DNA of 64,000 nt from Clostridium acetobutylicum ATCC 824 (GCF_000008765.1 NC_003030.1:3568001-3632000); one strand, 5' to 3'; shown: positions 44,597 to 53,975, numbered from the stretch's first letter. Numbers and translations are program-made. Notes: generated by a model from the letters alone, not told the origin.

Positions 44597-45934
44597 ATGA
44601 AAAAGTATTCAATTTGTATTGTTGGTGGAGGAAGTCGTTATACTCCAGATATGCTTGCTATGCTATGTAACCAAAAAGAAAGATTCCCATTAAGGAAGAT
44701 TGTTCTATATGATAATGAAAGCGAACGTCAAGAAACAGTAGGAAACTATGCAAAAATATTGTTTAAAGAATACTATCCGGAATTAGAAGAAGTAATATGG
44801 ACCACTGACGAAAAAGAAGCGTTCGAAGACATAGATTTTGCTCTTATGCAAATTCGTGCAGGAAGACTAAAGATGCGTGAAAAAGATGAAAAAATTTCAT
44901 TAAAGCATGGCTGTCTTGGTCAGGAAACTTGTGGGGCAGGTGGATTTGCATACGGGCTTAGAAGTGTTCCAGCTGTTATTGATTTAATAAAAAGTATCAG
45001 AACTTATTCTCCCAAGTGTTGGATTTTAAATTATTCTAATCCTGCTGCAATTGTTGCCGAAGCAACTAAAAGAGTATTCCCAAACGATTATCGTATAATT
45101 AATATTTGTGATATGCCAATTGCAATTATGGATATCTATGCTGCAGTACTTGGATTAAAAAGAAGAGACTTAGAACCAAAATATTTCGGATTAAATCATT
45201 TTGGATGGTTCACACATATCTTAGATAAAAAAACAGGAGAAAATTATTTACCTAAGTTAAGAGAAATTTTAAAAACTCCAGTAGATGTTCAAACAGAACC
45301 TCTTTTTCAAGAGAAATCTTGGAAATCAACTTTTGAGTTTATGAGTCAAATGATAAATGATTATGATGAATATTTACCAAACACATATCTTCAGTATTAT
45401 TTATACCCTGCAAAAATGAGAAATAAGGAAAATCCAGAATACACAAGGGCTAATGAAGTAATGGATGGAAATGAAAAAGAAACCTATGAAAGAATGCATA
45501 AAATTATATCCTTAGGAAAAATTCATGGCACTAAGTATGAACTTACTAGTGATGTAGGATGTCATGCTGAGTATATAGTTGATTTAGCAACGGCCATTGC
45601 TAATAATACAAATGAAATTTTCTTAATAATTACAGAAAATAAGGGCACTATTAATAATGTTTCAAAAGATATGATGGTAGAAGTTCCATGCCGAGTTGGA
45701 AGCAATGGAGTTGAACCATTAGTTGTTGGAAGTATCCCTGCCTTTTATAAAGGCCTTATGGAAAATCAGTATGCCTATGAAAAGTTATCAGTTGATGCTT
45801 GCTTAGAAGGAAGTTATCAAAAAGCATTACAAGCACTTGTTTTAAACCGTACAGTTGTAAATACTGATGTTGCTAAAGAATTACTAAAAGATTTAATTGA
45901 AGCTAATAAAGGTTATTGGAATGAACTTCATTAA
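44597..45934 (+). CDS. 6-phospho-alpha-glucosidase (GH4)
   Basis: A 445-residue GH4 enzyme (GlvA/MalH/AglB type). The N-terminal NAD-binding motif reads SICIVGGGSRYTP, and the metal site motifs are NYSNPAAIV, NICDMP (the CDMP form typical of 6-phospho-alpha-glucosidases) and FGLNHFGWF. GH4 enzymes need NAD+ and Mn2+ and split 6-phosphodisaccharides. The gene starts one base after the PTS stop codon, so it is tightly coupled. It acts on the sugar imported and phosphorylated by the PTS. Confidence 0.95.
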   Translation: MKKYSICIVGGGSRYTPDMLAMLCNQKERFPLRKIVLYDNESERQETVGNYAKILFKEYYPELEEVIWTTDEKEAFEDIDFALMQIRAGRLKMREKDEKISLKHGCLGQETCGAGGFAYGLRSVPAVIDLIKSIRTYSPKCWILNYSNPAAIVAEATKRVFPNDYRIINICDMPIAIMDIYAAVLGLKRRDLEPKYFGLNHFGWFTHILDKKTGENYLPKLREILKTPVDVQTEPLFQEKSWKSTFEFMSQMINDYDEYLPNTYLQYYLYPAKMRNKENPEYTRANEVMDGNEKETYERMHKIISLGKIHGTKYELTSDVGCHAEYIVDLATAIANNTNEIFLIITENKGTINNVSKDMMVEVPCRVGSNGVEPLVVGSIPAFYKGLMENQYAYEKLSVDACLEGSYQKALQALVLNRTVVNTDVAKELLKDLIEANKGYWNELH

Positions 45935-45966
45935 ATTTTAGACAACCTGTAGTATAATAATTGAAT

Positions 45967-46001
45967 ATTCTTGATTGTAGTTAATTAATACAATCAAGAA
46001 T
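45967..46001 (+). terminator. Internal hairpin between GH4 and EIIA genes
   Basis: ATTCTTGATTGTA, 9-base loop, TACAATCAAGAAT, a perfect 13-bp stem. The tail GTTCTTATAAAA is poor in T, so it may tune expression or protect upstream mRNA instead of ending transcription. Confidence 0.65.
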
Positions 46002-46031
46002 GTTCTTATAAAATCATGGGGAGATGTATAT

Positions 46032-46529
46032 ATGTTTAAAAAATTATTTTCAAAAAATAGTAATAGGGTTGAATCAGTATTTGCTTATGCATCAGGAAAA
46101 CTTTTAAATATTGAAGATGTTCCTGATCCTATTTTTAGTGAAAAGTCTATGGGAGAAGGTGTTGCAATACTACCATCAGATGGAAGAATTGTTGCTCCTG
46201 TAGATGGCGAGATTATATTAATTGCACCAACAAAACATGCTTTAGCCTTAAAAACAACTCTTGGACAAGAAATACTTATTCATATTGGACTAGAAACTGT
46301 AATGCTTAACGGACAAGGCATTGAACTTCTTATAGGCTTAGGAGATAAAGTCGTAGCAGGGCAGAATATCGCTAATATTGATTTGGATTTTATCAAGAAA
46401 AATGCAAGTAGTACAGTGATTCCAATGGTAATTACAAATAGTGAAGAAGATCTCTTTGATTTTGAGTGGGAGGATGTTAACGAAGTAAGTGCTGGAGAAA
46501 CAAAAATATTCAAGGCTAGTTGTAAATAG
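46032..46529 (+). CDS. PTS glucose-type EIIA component
   Basis: A 165-residue Crr-like EIIA with a short N-terminal extension, GRIVAPVDGEII, the first active-site His in TKHALALKT and the phosphorylated His in ILIHIGLETVML. It completes the PTS locus by passing phosphate to the EIIB Cys of the upstream gene. GGGGAG precedes the ATG. Confidence 0.95.
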   Translation: MFKKLFSKNSNRVESVFAYASGKLLNIEDVPDPIFSEKSMGEGVAILPSDGRIVAPVDGEIILIAPTKHALALKTTLGQEILIHIGLETVMLNGQGIELLIGLGDKVVAGQNIANIDLDFIKKNASSTVIPMVITNSEEDLFDFEWEDVNEVSAGETKIFKASCK

Positions 46530-46550
46530 TTTTGATATCCGACGAATATT

Positions 46551-46584
46551 AAAAAGAACGCCCAATTACAAAGGCGTTCTTTTT
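46551..46584. terminator. Bidirectional terminator
   Basis: AAAAAGAACGCC, 10-base loop, GGCGTTCTTTTT, between the EIIA and hcp genes. Confidence 0.95.
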
Positions 46585-46600
46585 ATACATATTTTAATAT

Positions 46601-48304
46601 TTAACCTTGCATAAACATTTTCATATCATCTTCTACATTAGTGATTCCACCAATTCCAAAGTTATCTACTAATACCTTTGCCACATTTGGTGAAAGGAAT
46701 GCTGGTAGTGTTGGTCCTAAATGAATATTTTTAACTCCCAAGTGTAATAACGATAATAATACTATTACAGCTTTTTGCTCATACCAAGCTATGTTATATG
46801 ATATAGGAAGCTCATTTACACTCTTCAATCTAAATACCTCTTGCAGTTTAAGTGCTATAACAACTAAGGAATATGAATCATTACATTGTCCAGCATCTAA
46901 AACTCTTGGAATTCCACCGATATCTCCTAGGTTAAGCTTGTTGTATTTATATTTCGCACAACCTGCTGTTAATATAACTGTATCCTTAGGCAATTTTTCA
47001 GCAAATTCTGTATAGTAATTTCTTGAATTAGCTCTTCCGTCACATCCAGCCATTACGAAAAATCTCTTTATAGCCCCCGATTTAACTGCAGCTACAACCT
47101 TATCCGCAAGCGCTATAACTTGATTATGTGCAAATCCACCAACTATCTGTCCCTTTTCTATTTCTGTAGGTGCACTGCATTTCTTAGCCATTTTTATAAC
47201 TTCTGAGAAATCCTTTGTTCCATCAGCTTTAGCTTCTATATGAGGACACCCAGGCATACCTGTAGCTCCTGTTGTAAACAGTCTATTTTTGTAGGAAGCC
47301 TTTGGTATAACTATACAGTTAGTAGTCATCACTATAGGGCCATTAAACTTCTCAAATTCTTCTTTTTGTTTCCACCACGCATTACCATAATTCCCTGCAA
47401 AGTTTTTATACTTTTTAAACTTTGGATAATATTGTCCAGCAAGCATTTCTCCATGAGTATATACGTCTACTCCTGTTCCCTCTGTTTGCTCAAGTAACAT
47501 TTCTAAATCTCTCAAATCGTGTCCTGAAATCAATATTCCTGGATTTTTTCTAACTCCAATATCAACAGTAGTTATTTCAGGATTTCCGTAGGTTTCAGTA
47601 TTTGCTTTGTCAAGAAGCGCCATTCCATTTACACCGAACTTACCAGCTTCAAGTGCCAAGGCAACTAATTGATCTACGCTTAAACTGTCATCTAAAGTTG
47701 CTGCCAATGCTTTTGCCATAAATTCATGAACAGTTTCATCATCATACTTTAAGTTCATAGCATGCTTCATGTAGGCTGATAAACCTTTTAATCCATAAGT
47801 AATTAATTCTCTAAGACTTCTTATATCTTCATTTTCTGTTGAAAGCACTCCAACCTTTTCAGCTTTCGCATCAAATTCTATTACATTGTCCGCAGTCCAA
47901 GTTGCAGCATCTGGTCCTACCATTTCTTCTTTTGCAATTCCAAATAACTTCTTAAAGAAACCTCCACTTACCTTAACTTCCCCTACTTTTCCACCAGCCT
48001 TAACAACCTTAGCCTTTAAATCTTCTCTTATTCTTAAAGTTTCTCTCACTCTATCTAAAATAGAATCTCTATCAAAATTAGCATTAGTTATTGTTGTAAA
48101 TAGGTTCTCTACTATATATTTATTAACCTTGCTGTCTTTAACCCCTACCTTCATTCCTTCATTGCTAACTACTGCTAGTCCTTTAGTTACATATATTAAT
48201 AAATCTTGAGCTTTTGCTACACTTTCATCCTTACCACAAACGCCCTTAACCGTACATCCTTTGCATCCTGCAGTTTCTTGACATTGATAACAAAACATTG
48301 ACAT
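46601..48304 (-). CDS. hcp: Hydroxylamine reductase / hybrid-cluster protein
   Basis: A 567-residue Hcp. The N-terminus [22 protein letters not shown] holds the CX2C-X8-C-X5-C iron-sulfur ligands of the anaerobe class. Hybrid-cluster ligands follow in [32 protein letters not shown] and [12 protein letters not shown]. Hcp reduces nitric oxide or hydroxylamine and protects against nitrosative stress. The class with two catalytic-side cysteines and no long N-terminal helical deletion fits a strict or facultative anaerobe. Upstream is a GTAAC-N4-GTTAC dyad at a -35-like box, suited to CRP/FNR-type control. Confidence 0.96.
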   Translation of the reverse strand: MSMFCYQCQETAGCKGCTVKGVCGKDESVAKAQDLLIYVTKGLAVVSNEGMKVGVKDSKVNKYIVENLFTTITNANFDRDSILDRVRETLRIREDLKAKVVKAGGKVGEVKVSGGFFKKLFGIAKEEMVGPDAATWTADNVIEFDAKAEKVGVLSTENEDIRSLRELITYGLKGLSAYMKHAMNLKYDDETVHEFMAKALAATLDDSLSVDQLVALALEAGKFGVNGMALLDKANTETYGNPEITTVDIGVRKNPGILISGHDLRDLEMLLEQTEGTGVDVYTHGEMLAGQYYPKFKKYKNFAGNYGNAWWKQKEEFEKFNGPIVMTTNCIVIPKASYKNRLFTTGATGMPGCPHIEAKADGTKDFSEVIKMAKKCSAPTEIEKGQIVGGFAHNQVIALADKVVAAVKSGAIKRFFVMAGCDGRANSRNYYTEFAEKLPKDTVILTAGCAKYKYNKLNLGDIGGIPRVLDAGQCNDSYSLVVIALKLQEVFRLKSVNELPISYNIAWYEQKAVIVLLSLLHLGVKNIHLGPTLPAFLSPNVAKVLVDNFGIGGITNVEDDMKMFMQG

Positions 48305-48372
48305 AGTTTGTCCTCCTATTTTCTCTTTCTATATAAAAATTAATAATTTCTTGCTTCAGTGATTTAAAGTTT

Positions 48373-48409
48373 ACTATATTCCTTTCAAGTTTTCTGTAAC
48401 ATTGGTTAC
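48373..48409 (-). promoter_or_regulatory. hcp promoter with GTAAC-N4-GTTAC dyad
   Basis: Dyad GTAAC-ATTG-GTTAC (48396-48409) overlaps the -35-like GTTACA (48400-48395), 16 bp from TATAGT (48378-48373). The half-site resembles motifs proposed for HcpR (CRP/FNR family) in clostridia, from memory. No HcpR gene is in the window. Confidence 0.6.
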
Positions 48410-48423
48410 TAATTTAAAATAAA

Positions 48424-48463
48424 AAAAATGCACCATCGAAGTATATTTTCAATGATGCATTTA
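48424..48463 (-). terminator. Terminator after LuxR-type response regulator
   Basis: Minus strand AAATGCATCAT ... ATGGTGCATTTTTTTT with one mismatch. Confidence 0.85.
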
Positions 48464-48467
48464 AATA

Positions 48468-49121
48468 TTATTTTTGAACATGAATTATTCCCTTTTCTAT
48501 AGCTTTAGCAACCGCTTCTGATCTAGAAGAAACCTGAAGCTTACTGTAAATATTAGTCAGGTGTGCCTTTACTGTTCTTTCTGATATCCCCATATCAAAA
48601 GCTATTTCTTTACTCTTACAGCCCCTTGCTATTGACTGTAGAATAAACAGTTCCCTCTCTGTAATTGATGCATTAAAGGAGGTATTTATTGTACTTTCTT
48701 TCTTTTTAACATTAAATAATACTTTACTTACTTCTGGTTGAAGTAATAATTCTCCCCTAAATGCTGATTCAACTGTTCTTATAAGTTCCTCCCTAGTAGT
48801 ATCCTTAAGAAGATACCCCTTTGCTCCTAGTGAAAGCCCCTCTTTTATTAAATTATCCTCATTATATGTAGTTAAAATAATTATTGGAATAGAATTTTCT
48901 TTTTCCTTTAAAGCTTTTAGTACATCTAGTCCACTCATTTTAGGCATACTTAAATCCATTAAAATCACATCTGGCTTAAGTTCATCTATAAGTAATAACG
49001 CCTGTTCACCATTTTCAGCTTCACCAACAACCTCGTACTCATCTTCTAACTCAAAAATGAGCTTTAACCCCTCTCTAACTACAAAGTGATCATCTACCAC
49101 TAGTATTCTTCTTTTACTCAT
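48468..49121 (-). CDS. NarL/FixJ-family response regulator (YdfI-like)
   Basis: A 217-residue regulator: receiver domain with D10/D11, phosphoacceptor D56 and LLKDTTREELI, then a LuxR HTH (about 150-210; GCKSKEIAFDMGISERTVKAHLTNIYSKL). Its start overlaps the kinase stop by 8 bases. The kinase and an MMPL pump lie upstream on the same strand, the arrangement of Bacillus subtilis ydfH-ydfI beside ydfJ. The tandem repeats upstream of the pump match the YdfI site known there. Confidence 0.95.
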   Translation of the reverse strand: MSKRRILVVDDHFVVREGLKLIFELEDEYEVVGEAENGEQALLLIDELKPDVILMDLSMPKMSGLDVLKALKEKENSIPIIILTTYNEDNLIKEGLSLGAKGYLLKDTTREELIRTVESAFRGELLLQPEVSKVLFNVKKKESTINTSFNASITERELFILQSIARGCKSKEIAFDMGISERTVKAHLTNIYSKLQVSSRSEAVAKAIEKGIIHVQK

Positions 49122-50307
49122 TTTCTTTTAATATTCCTTTCTCAATTGGTATTATAATACTTACATTAGTACCCAATCTCTTCTTACTTTTTATTTCAAT
49201 TTCACCCTTAATACTACGAACTCGTTCAGTTATCCCAAGTATGCCATAATGTCCATATACTTTATTCAAGCTTTCTACTTCAAAGCCTATACCATCATCT
49301 ATTACTTCTACCTTTATTTCGCTACTCTCCTCTATTATCTTGAGCTGTACATTTTCAGCTTTTGCATGCTTTGCAATATTATTTAAACATTCTCTAATTA
49401 TATATAAAAGGTGCTCCAATATTTTTGTTGTAATTTGAGATTTCATTTGTATATCAACTTCAACTTCACTACTTGAAAGGTTTCTAAATTTACTCACTTC
49501 ACTTTTCACTAAATCAATAAAATCACCATTTAAATCTGTTTCTGACCTTAAATCTTCTATAACAAGTCTTGAATCTGCCAGTGTTTTTCTAGCATGTTCC
49601 ATAGCTTTTAATACAATTTCTTGAGCCCTTTTATTATTATTCTTATTTAAATTGGCGTTTACCGCCTCAAGCTGCATTATTATTCCTGCAATACCTTGAG
49701 AAAGTGTATCGTGCAAATCTCTAGCCATTCTTTGTCTTTCATTAGTTAAGGTTAATTCTTCCACTTTATCATAAGCCAGTTCTAGTTCCTTTAAAACCTT
49801 TTGTGTTTGAATTCTTAATTTTACTTGCTTAAAAAATATAGCTGAGTATCCAATTACAAAAATAATTATTATAAGAAATACTGGTATTAATTCCGGCAAA
49901 TAGTATGCACCATTAATTATTACAACAGTACCACAAAATATTGAGTACAAGAAAATAAAAGTCAATATAATTTTAAAAATATTATAATATAATTCTACAC
50001 TTTGAGACATTAAAATAGGTATAATACCTATAAATAATGCATGATATCCTTTTTGAATTAAAAACGCACATGCACAAATAATTATTCCTTGAATTAAAAA
50101 ATATATCCAATATCTATTTTTAAAAATATAAGAAAACCAATACATTATAAAAAATAAAATCATTATTAAGGTAAATATTATACTTTGAAATAAATAAATT
50201 TCTTTAATATTTTGTAAAAACAAAGAAAATACACAAACTAGAATAATACAAATTATTGATAAAAGTCTAAAATTTAATTTTTCTTCATCATATGATTTAC
50301 TAGCCAT
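49114..50307 (-). CDS. NarX/DesK-type sensor histidine kinase (YdfH-like)
   Basis: A 397-residue kinase. Five or six N-terminal hydrophobic helices (about 15-165) lead to a coiled segment, HisKA_3 with phospho-His in MARDLHDTLSQGIAGII and HATPase_c with NNIAKHAKAENVQLK and GHYGILGITERV. Start at ATG 50307, with AAGGAAG upstream. It pairs with the LuxR-type regulator, overlapping it by 8 bases. With no large extracellular domain, it probably senses membrane-active compounds. Confidence 0.93.
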   Translation of the reverse strand: MASKSYDEEKLNFRLLSIICIILVCVFSLFLQNIKEIYLFQSIIFTLIMILFFIMYWFSYIFKNRYWIYFLIQGIIICACAFLIQKGYHALFIGIIPILMSQSVELYYNIFKIILTFIFLYSIFCGTVVIINGAYYLPELIPVFLIIIIFVIGYSAIFFKQVKLRIQTQKVLKELELAYDKVEELTLTNERQRMARDLHDTLSQGIAGIIMQLEAVNANLNKNNNKRAQEIVLKAMEHARKTLADSRLVIEDLRSETDLNGDFIDLVKSEVSKFRNLSSSEVEVDIQMKSQITTKILEHLLYIIRECLNNIAKHAKAENVQLKIIEESSEIKVEVIDDGIGFEVESLNKVYGHYGILGITERVRSIKGEIEIKSKKRLGTNVSIIIPIEKGILKENE

Positions 50308-50360
50308 CCTTTCACTTCCTTCATTTATACATAATAACATAAATCAACCATTAAAATAAA

Positions 50361-50397
50361 AGAACTATAGATTATAATACAACACTATAGTTCCTTC
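50361..50397 (-). terminator. Terminator after MMPL pump gene
   Basis: Minus strand GGAACTATAG, 14-base loop, CTATAGTTCTTTTATTTTA. Confidence 0.8.
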
Positions 50398-50409
50398 ATT
50401 TATATGTTC

Positions 50410-52599
50410 TTAACTAGCTTTTTCTTCTTTAATTATTGATTCACCTTCAATATCTATATTAGGAAGAATTCTATCTAACCATTTTGGCATATACCATGCT
50501 TTTTTACCTAATAGTATCATAACAGCTGGTACAAAAGTCATTCTTATAACAAATGCATCAAATAGTACTCCAAAAGCAAGGGTAATACCCATTTCCTTTA
50601 CGTTTGCATCTACATTGAAAGCAAATCCTAAGAAAACAGCTGTCATTATCAATGCTGCTGATGTTACTACTTTACCACTATTTTTTATTCCTAGAATAAC
50701 AGATTTTCTTGCATCTCCTGTTTGAGTATAACTTTCTCTCATACGACTTACTAAGAATACCTCATAATCCATTGCTAAACCAAATAAAATTCCTGTTACT
50801 AATATAGGTAAAAAACATAATATCGGCTCACGAGCTGCTACATTAAACAATCCAGCTAAATGACCATTTTGTAAAACAATAACTCCAAATCCTAAAGTTG
50901 AAAGTATAGTCATTAAAAAACCTAAAACAGCCTTAATTGGTACCAATATGGATCTAAAAACTAAAACCATTAAAATTATTGCAAGCCCAACAATAACTAA
51001 AATAAATTTAGGCATAACTTTACTTAATGTAACATCTGTATCTATATTTACTGCAGTAGCTCCCGTTTCCATAAGATCAACTTTTTTATATTTCCTTATG
51101 TTTTCAGACTTTTCGTTTATAGCCTTAACTAATTCCTTTGTTTCTTTATCATTTGGACCACTTTTAGGTACTAAATTTATCATTGCCAACTTGTTGTTAC
51201 CAACTGGAATAGGGGGTGTAATAGATTTTATGTTTGGTAATTTTCCAATTTCCTTTTCTATTTCTTGAAGTGTAATCATATAATTTCCTTTTACTTTGGA
51301 AGCATCAGCTACCAAAATAAGAGGCCCATTAACACCTTTTCCAAATCCCTCTGCCATAATATCATAACCCTTACGTTCTGTTGATTCTATCGGTTTTGAT
51401 CCTTTATCTGGAATTCCTAATTCCAAGTTAAGAGCCTGATAACTAAATAAAGCAGTTACTATCACCACAGCTATTGCTATAACTGCTGGATGCTTGCTTA
51501 CAATACTTCCCCATTTGCTATCTTCCTTGTTTTTGTATTTAGATGATTTTATAATATTAAATATTTTATTTTTTTTATAAATACTTATGCGATCTTTTGC
51601 AATACTTATAAACGCTGGAACTGCTGTTAATGATGAAATTATCGCAAGCAATACAACTGCTGCTGCATCTAAGCCCATAGTTCTTAAAAAAGGAACTCCA
51701 ACTAATGATAAACCACTAAGCGCAATAATAACTGTTACTCCTGCAAATAAAACCGAACTACCTGCTGTTGCCATAGCCCTAGCTAATGATTCTTGCCTAT
51801 CATATCCTTCAGCAAGATTTTCTCTATATCTAGAAATTATAAATAGAGCATAATCTATTCCTACTGCAAGTCCTATCATTGCTGCTAAAGATAATGAAAA
51901 TATAAGCGTATCTACTGAATTAGATGATATAAATATACATAATACTCCTGATGCCAATCCTACAGCTGCTGTTGCTATTGGCATTAATGCTGCCATAAAT
52001 AATCTAAATGTAATCAATAGTACAATAAACGCTATTGCAAGACCAACTGCATCTGAAGGTCCAACTGCTTCTATTCCTGAAAACGCAACATCTCCTCCTA
52101 ATTCTGTTTGAATTCCCGCATCTCTTGTTATTTTAATATTATTAAAAACTATGTTCTTATCTTTTTCTGTAACCTCTTCATTCTTAATGTTATAAGTTAT
52201 ATCAGCATAAGCAATTTTTTTATTTTTACTTATAGTCCCCATTGCATATGGGTCTGATATGTACATAACTTTTTTATCTTTTCCTTGTATCTTAGTCTTT
52301 AGTTTATTTATAGCTATTTTTACAGATGGTGTCATTAAATCCTTACCTTTTTCCACTTTAAAAATAAGCCTTATAGTAGTCGTTTTATTACTTGATTTAC
52401 TTTGACTTTCTGTAGCCTTTTTTAACATATTACCAGCTTTTTCAGACTTGCTTCCAGGTATAGAAAAATTATCACTAAATTTTATACCTGTATTTAATAC
52501 AGCAACACCTAAAATAGCTAGAAAAACTACCCACGCCACAATAACTCTTTTAGGCCTTTTATAAACCCAACTTCCTAAATTGTACAATAATTTTGCCAT
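50410..52599 (-). CDS. MMPL/RND-superfamily transporter (YdfJ-like)
   Basis: A 729-residue transporter with two halves, each of one helix, a large extracytoplasmic loop, then five helices. Motifs include FSIPGSKSEKA after helix 1, AMIGLAVGIDYALFIISRYRE and the second-half counterpart LVTGILFGLAMDYEVFLVSRMRE. This is the MMPL family of lipid or drug exporters. Together with the kinase and regulator behind it, it matches ydfJ, which YdfHI controls in B. subtilis. A tandem repeat sits upstream at 52687-52721. Confidence 0.94.
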   Translation of the reverse strand: MAKLLYNLGSWVYKRPKRVIVAWVVFLAILGVAVLNTGIKFSDNFSIPGSKSEKAGNMLKKATESQSKSSNKTTTIRLIFKVEKGKDLMTPSVKIAINKLKTKIQGKDKKVMYISDPYAMGTISKNKKIAYADITYNIKNEEVTEKDKNIVFNNIKITRDAGIQTELGGDVAFSGIEAVGPSDAVGLAIAFIVLLITFRLFMAALMPIATAAVGLASGVLCIFISSNSVDTLIFSLSLAAMIGLAVGIDYALFIISRYRENLAEGYDRQESLARAMATAGSSVLFAGVTVIIALSGLSLVGVPFLRTMGLDAAAVVLLAIISSLTAVPAFISIAKDRISIYKKNKIFNIIKSSKYKNKEDSKWGSIVSKHPAVIAIAVVIVTALFSYQALNLELGIPDKGSKPIESTERKGYDIMAEGFGKGVNGPLILVADASKVKGNYMITLQEIEKEIGKLPNIKSITPPIPVGNNKLAMINLVPKSGPNDKETKELVKAINEKSENIRKYKKVDLMETGATAVNIDTDVTLSKVMPKFILVIVGLAIILMVLVFRSILVPIKAVLGFLMTILSTLGFGVIVLQNGHLAGLFNVAAREPILCFLPILVTGILFGLAMDYEVFLVSRMRESYTQTGDARKSVILGIKNSGKVVTSAALIMTAVFLGFAFNVDANVKEMGITLAFGVLFDAFVIRMTFVPAVMILLGKKAWYMPKWLDRILPNIDIEGESIIKEEKAS

Positions 52600-52686
52600 T
52601 ATTAATCCTCCCTTTAAAACACAAAGCCTTTACAAATTTATAAGGCCTATGTATTTATTTTATAAAGAATTAAATGCTTAAACAAT

Positions 52687-52721
52687 TGTACCTTAGGGCA
52701 AAAATGGGTGTACCTTTAGGC
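52687..52721 (-). promoter_or_regulatory. Tandem YdfI-type repeats upstream of MMPL gene
   Basis: Minus strand GCCTAAAGGTACA (52721-52709) and GCCCTAAGGTACA (52699-52687), 22 bp apart start to start. This agrees closely with the tandem 12-mer (GCCCRAAYGTAC) reported for YdfI upstream of ydfJ. A TATAAA lies further downstream. Confidence 0.75.
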
Positions 52722-52728
52722 TACTTTT

Positions 52729-53844
52729 CTACTTTCTTACAAGAAACTTCTTAATTTCATCAAAGGCTAAATCTATCCTTCCTACTTGACAGTGCTGCTC
52801 TCCACCTGTTTCCTTAGTAAAAATTTTCTTTGTTATATTTGCATTTACAAGTCTATCTTCAAAAAGCTTCATAGCCTCAATTGGCACATACTGATCTTCC
52901 TCTCCTGCAAGAAGAAGCACATCTTGATCTATTAATTCCTCTATACCATCCATAGTGTGAAGCTGAATAGCTTTAAGAAAATCGTATGGTGTATAAGTCA
53001 TAGTGTTATCCATTCCTTTTGATATTTTCCAATTAAAGTCAATATCTGCTTTCATTTTGGAATACATAAGCTCATTAATCTTATCTTTTTCATTATTATT
53101 AAGTAGCTTTTCTAACTCATATCTCATTTCCTTGTTCTTCATACCTATAACATCCATACCGCAGTAAAATATATCATATACAATAGCTGCCTTAATTCTC
53201 TTTTCAAATGCTGCTGCTCTAAGACAAAAATATCCACCCCATGAACATCCTAATATAGTAACTTCATTTAAATTAAAATAATCTAAAAGAGCTGATACTG
53301 GCCTCTCCCAATTATGAATGAACTTTAATCCATTCTTCAATGCCATTCCTTGTCCTGGGCCTTCAAATGCAATAATATCATATCCTAAATTCTCAAATGC
53401 ACTGAAAAATGGCAGCATTTCTTCTAAACAAGAATCATAACCTCCATGAAAAATTAAAGTTTTAGTTGAACCTTGAAATTTAACTCGAACTGCTGGAAAA
53501 AATGAATCTTCATAGGGTACATTGAAATGTTCTAATGGTACTCCTTTATAACTCTTATAATAATTTTCTCTATACTTTGTATACATATAAGCTTTATTTG
53601 GATCACTTTCTCTTAAGTAAAAACTTCCTGCTGCATAATAAGCTGACGCTAATTCAAATTTTCCTTTTATTTCACTTTTCTCTGCAAGCTTTCTCCAAGC
53701 TATATACCAAGAATTCATATCTTTTATATTTAGCAAAGCCTTTTCAATATCATTTTTAACCTCAGAATCCTCCATAAACTTTCCTAAAAAACGATTAAGT
53801 TGAAAATTAAATTGTTCATTATCTAAATATTTTTTAAACATCAT
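52729..53844 (-). CDS. Alpha/beta hydrolase with N-terminal helical domain (paralogue)
   Basis: A 371-residue hydrolase of the same type as the one at 17369: helical N-terminal lid (WYIAWRKLAEKSEIKGKF, YYAAGSFYLRE) and an alpha/beta hydrolase with FHGGYDSCLEE, nucleophile GCSWGG, acid in LLAGEEDQYVP and His in EQHCQVG. AAGGAG precedes the double ATG. It diverges from a TetR regulator. A 15-bp Fur-box-like sequence lies upstream, so iron-regulated expression, for example of a siderophore-type esterase, is possible but unproven. Confidence 0.88.
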   Translation of the reverse strand: MMFKKYLDNEQFNFQLNRFLGKFMEDSEVKNDIEKALLNIKDMNSWYIAWRKLAEKSEIKGKFELASAYYAAGSFYLRESDPNKAYMYTKYRENYYKSYKGVPLEHFNVPYEDSFFPAVRVKFQGSTKTLIFHGGYDSCLEEMLPFFSAFENLGYDIIAFEGPGQGMALKNGLKFIHNWERPVSALLDYFNLNEVTILGCSWGGYFCLRAAAFEKRIKAAIVYDIFYCGMDVIGMKNKEMRYELEKLLNNNEKDKINELMYSKMKADIDFNWKISKGMDNTMTYTPYDFLKAIQLHTMDGIEELIDQDVLLLAGEEDQYVPIEAMKLFEDRLVNANITKKIFTKETGGEQHCQVGRIDLAFDEIKKFLVRK

Positions 53845-53886
53845 AAACCACTCCTTACTTCTTAAATCTTATACGTCAAGTACAAA

Positions 53887-53901
53887 TGATTATCATTATC
53901 A
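53887..53901. promoter_or_regulatory. Fur-box-like sequence upstream of hydrolase
   Basis: TGATTATCATTATCA differs at one position from the 7-1-7 Fur box TGATAAT-N-ATTATCA. It lies 43 bp upstream of the hydrolase start. Confidence 0.65.
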
Positions 53902-53929
53902 CTTAAATAGATGATTTATATGGTTTTGT

Positions 53930-53975
53930 AGGTTATCATACATACCACATTAAAAATGTACGATAACCTGCTTTT
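53930..53975. repeat. 14-bp-arm hairpin in divergent gap
   Basis: AGGTTATC-A-TACAT, 12-base loop, ATGTA-C-GATAACCT, one mismatch, then GCTTTTT. It has terminator shape but lies upstream of both divergent genes, just before the TetR promoter (TTGACT at 53986, 17-bp spacer, TATAGT). It may be a TetR operator or an attenuator. Confidence 0.6.
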
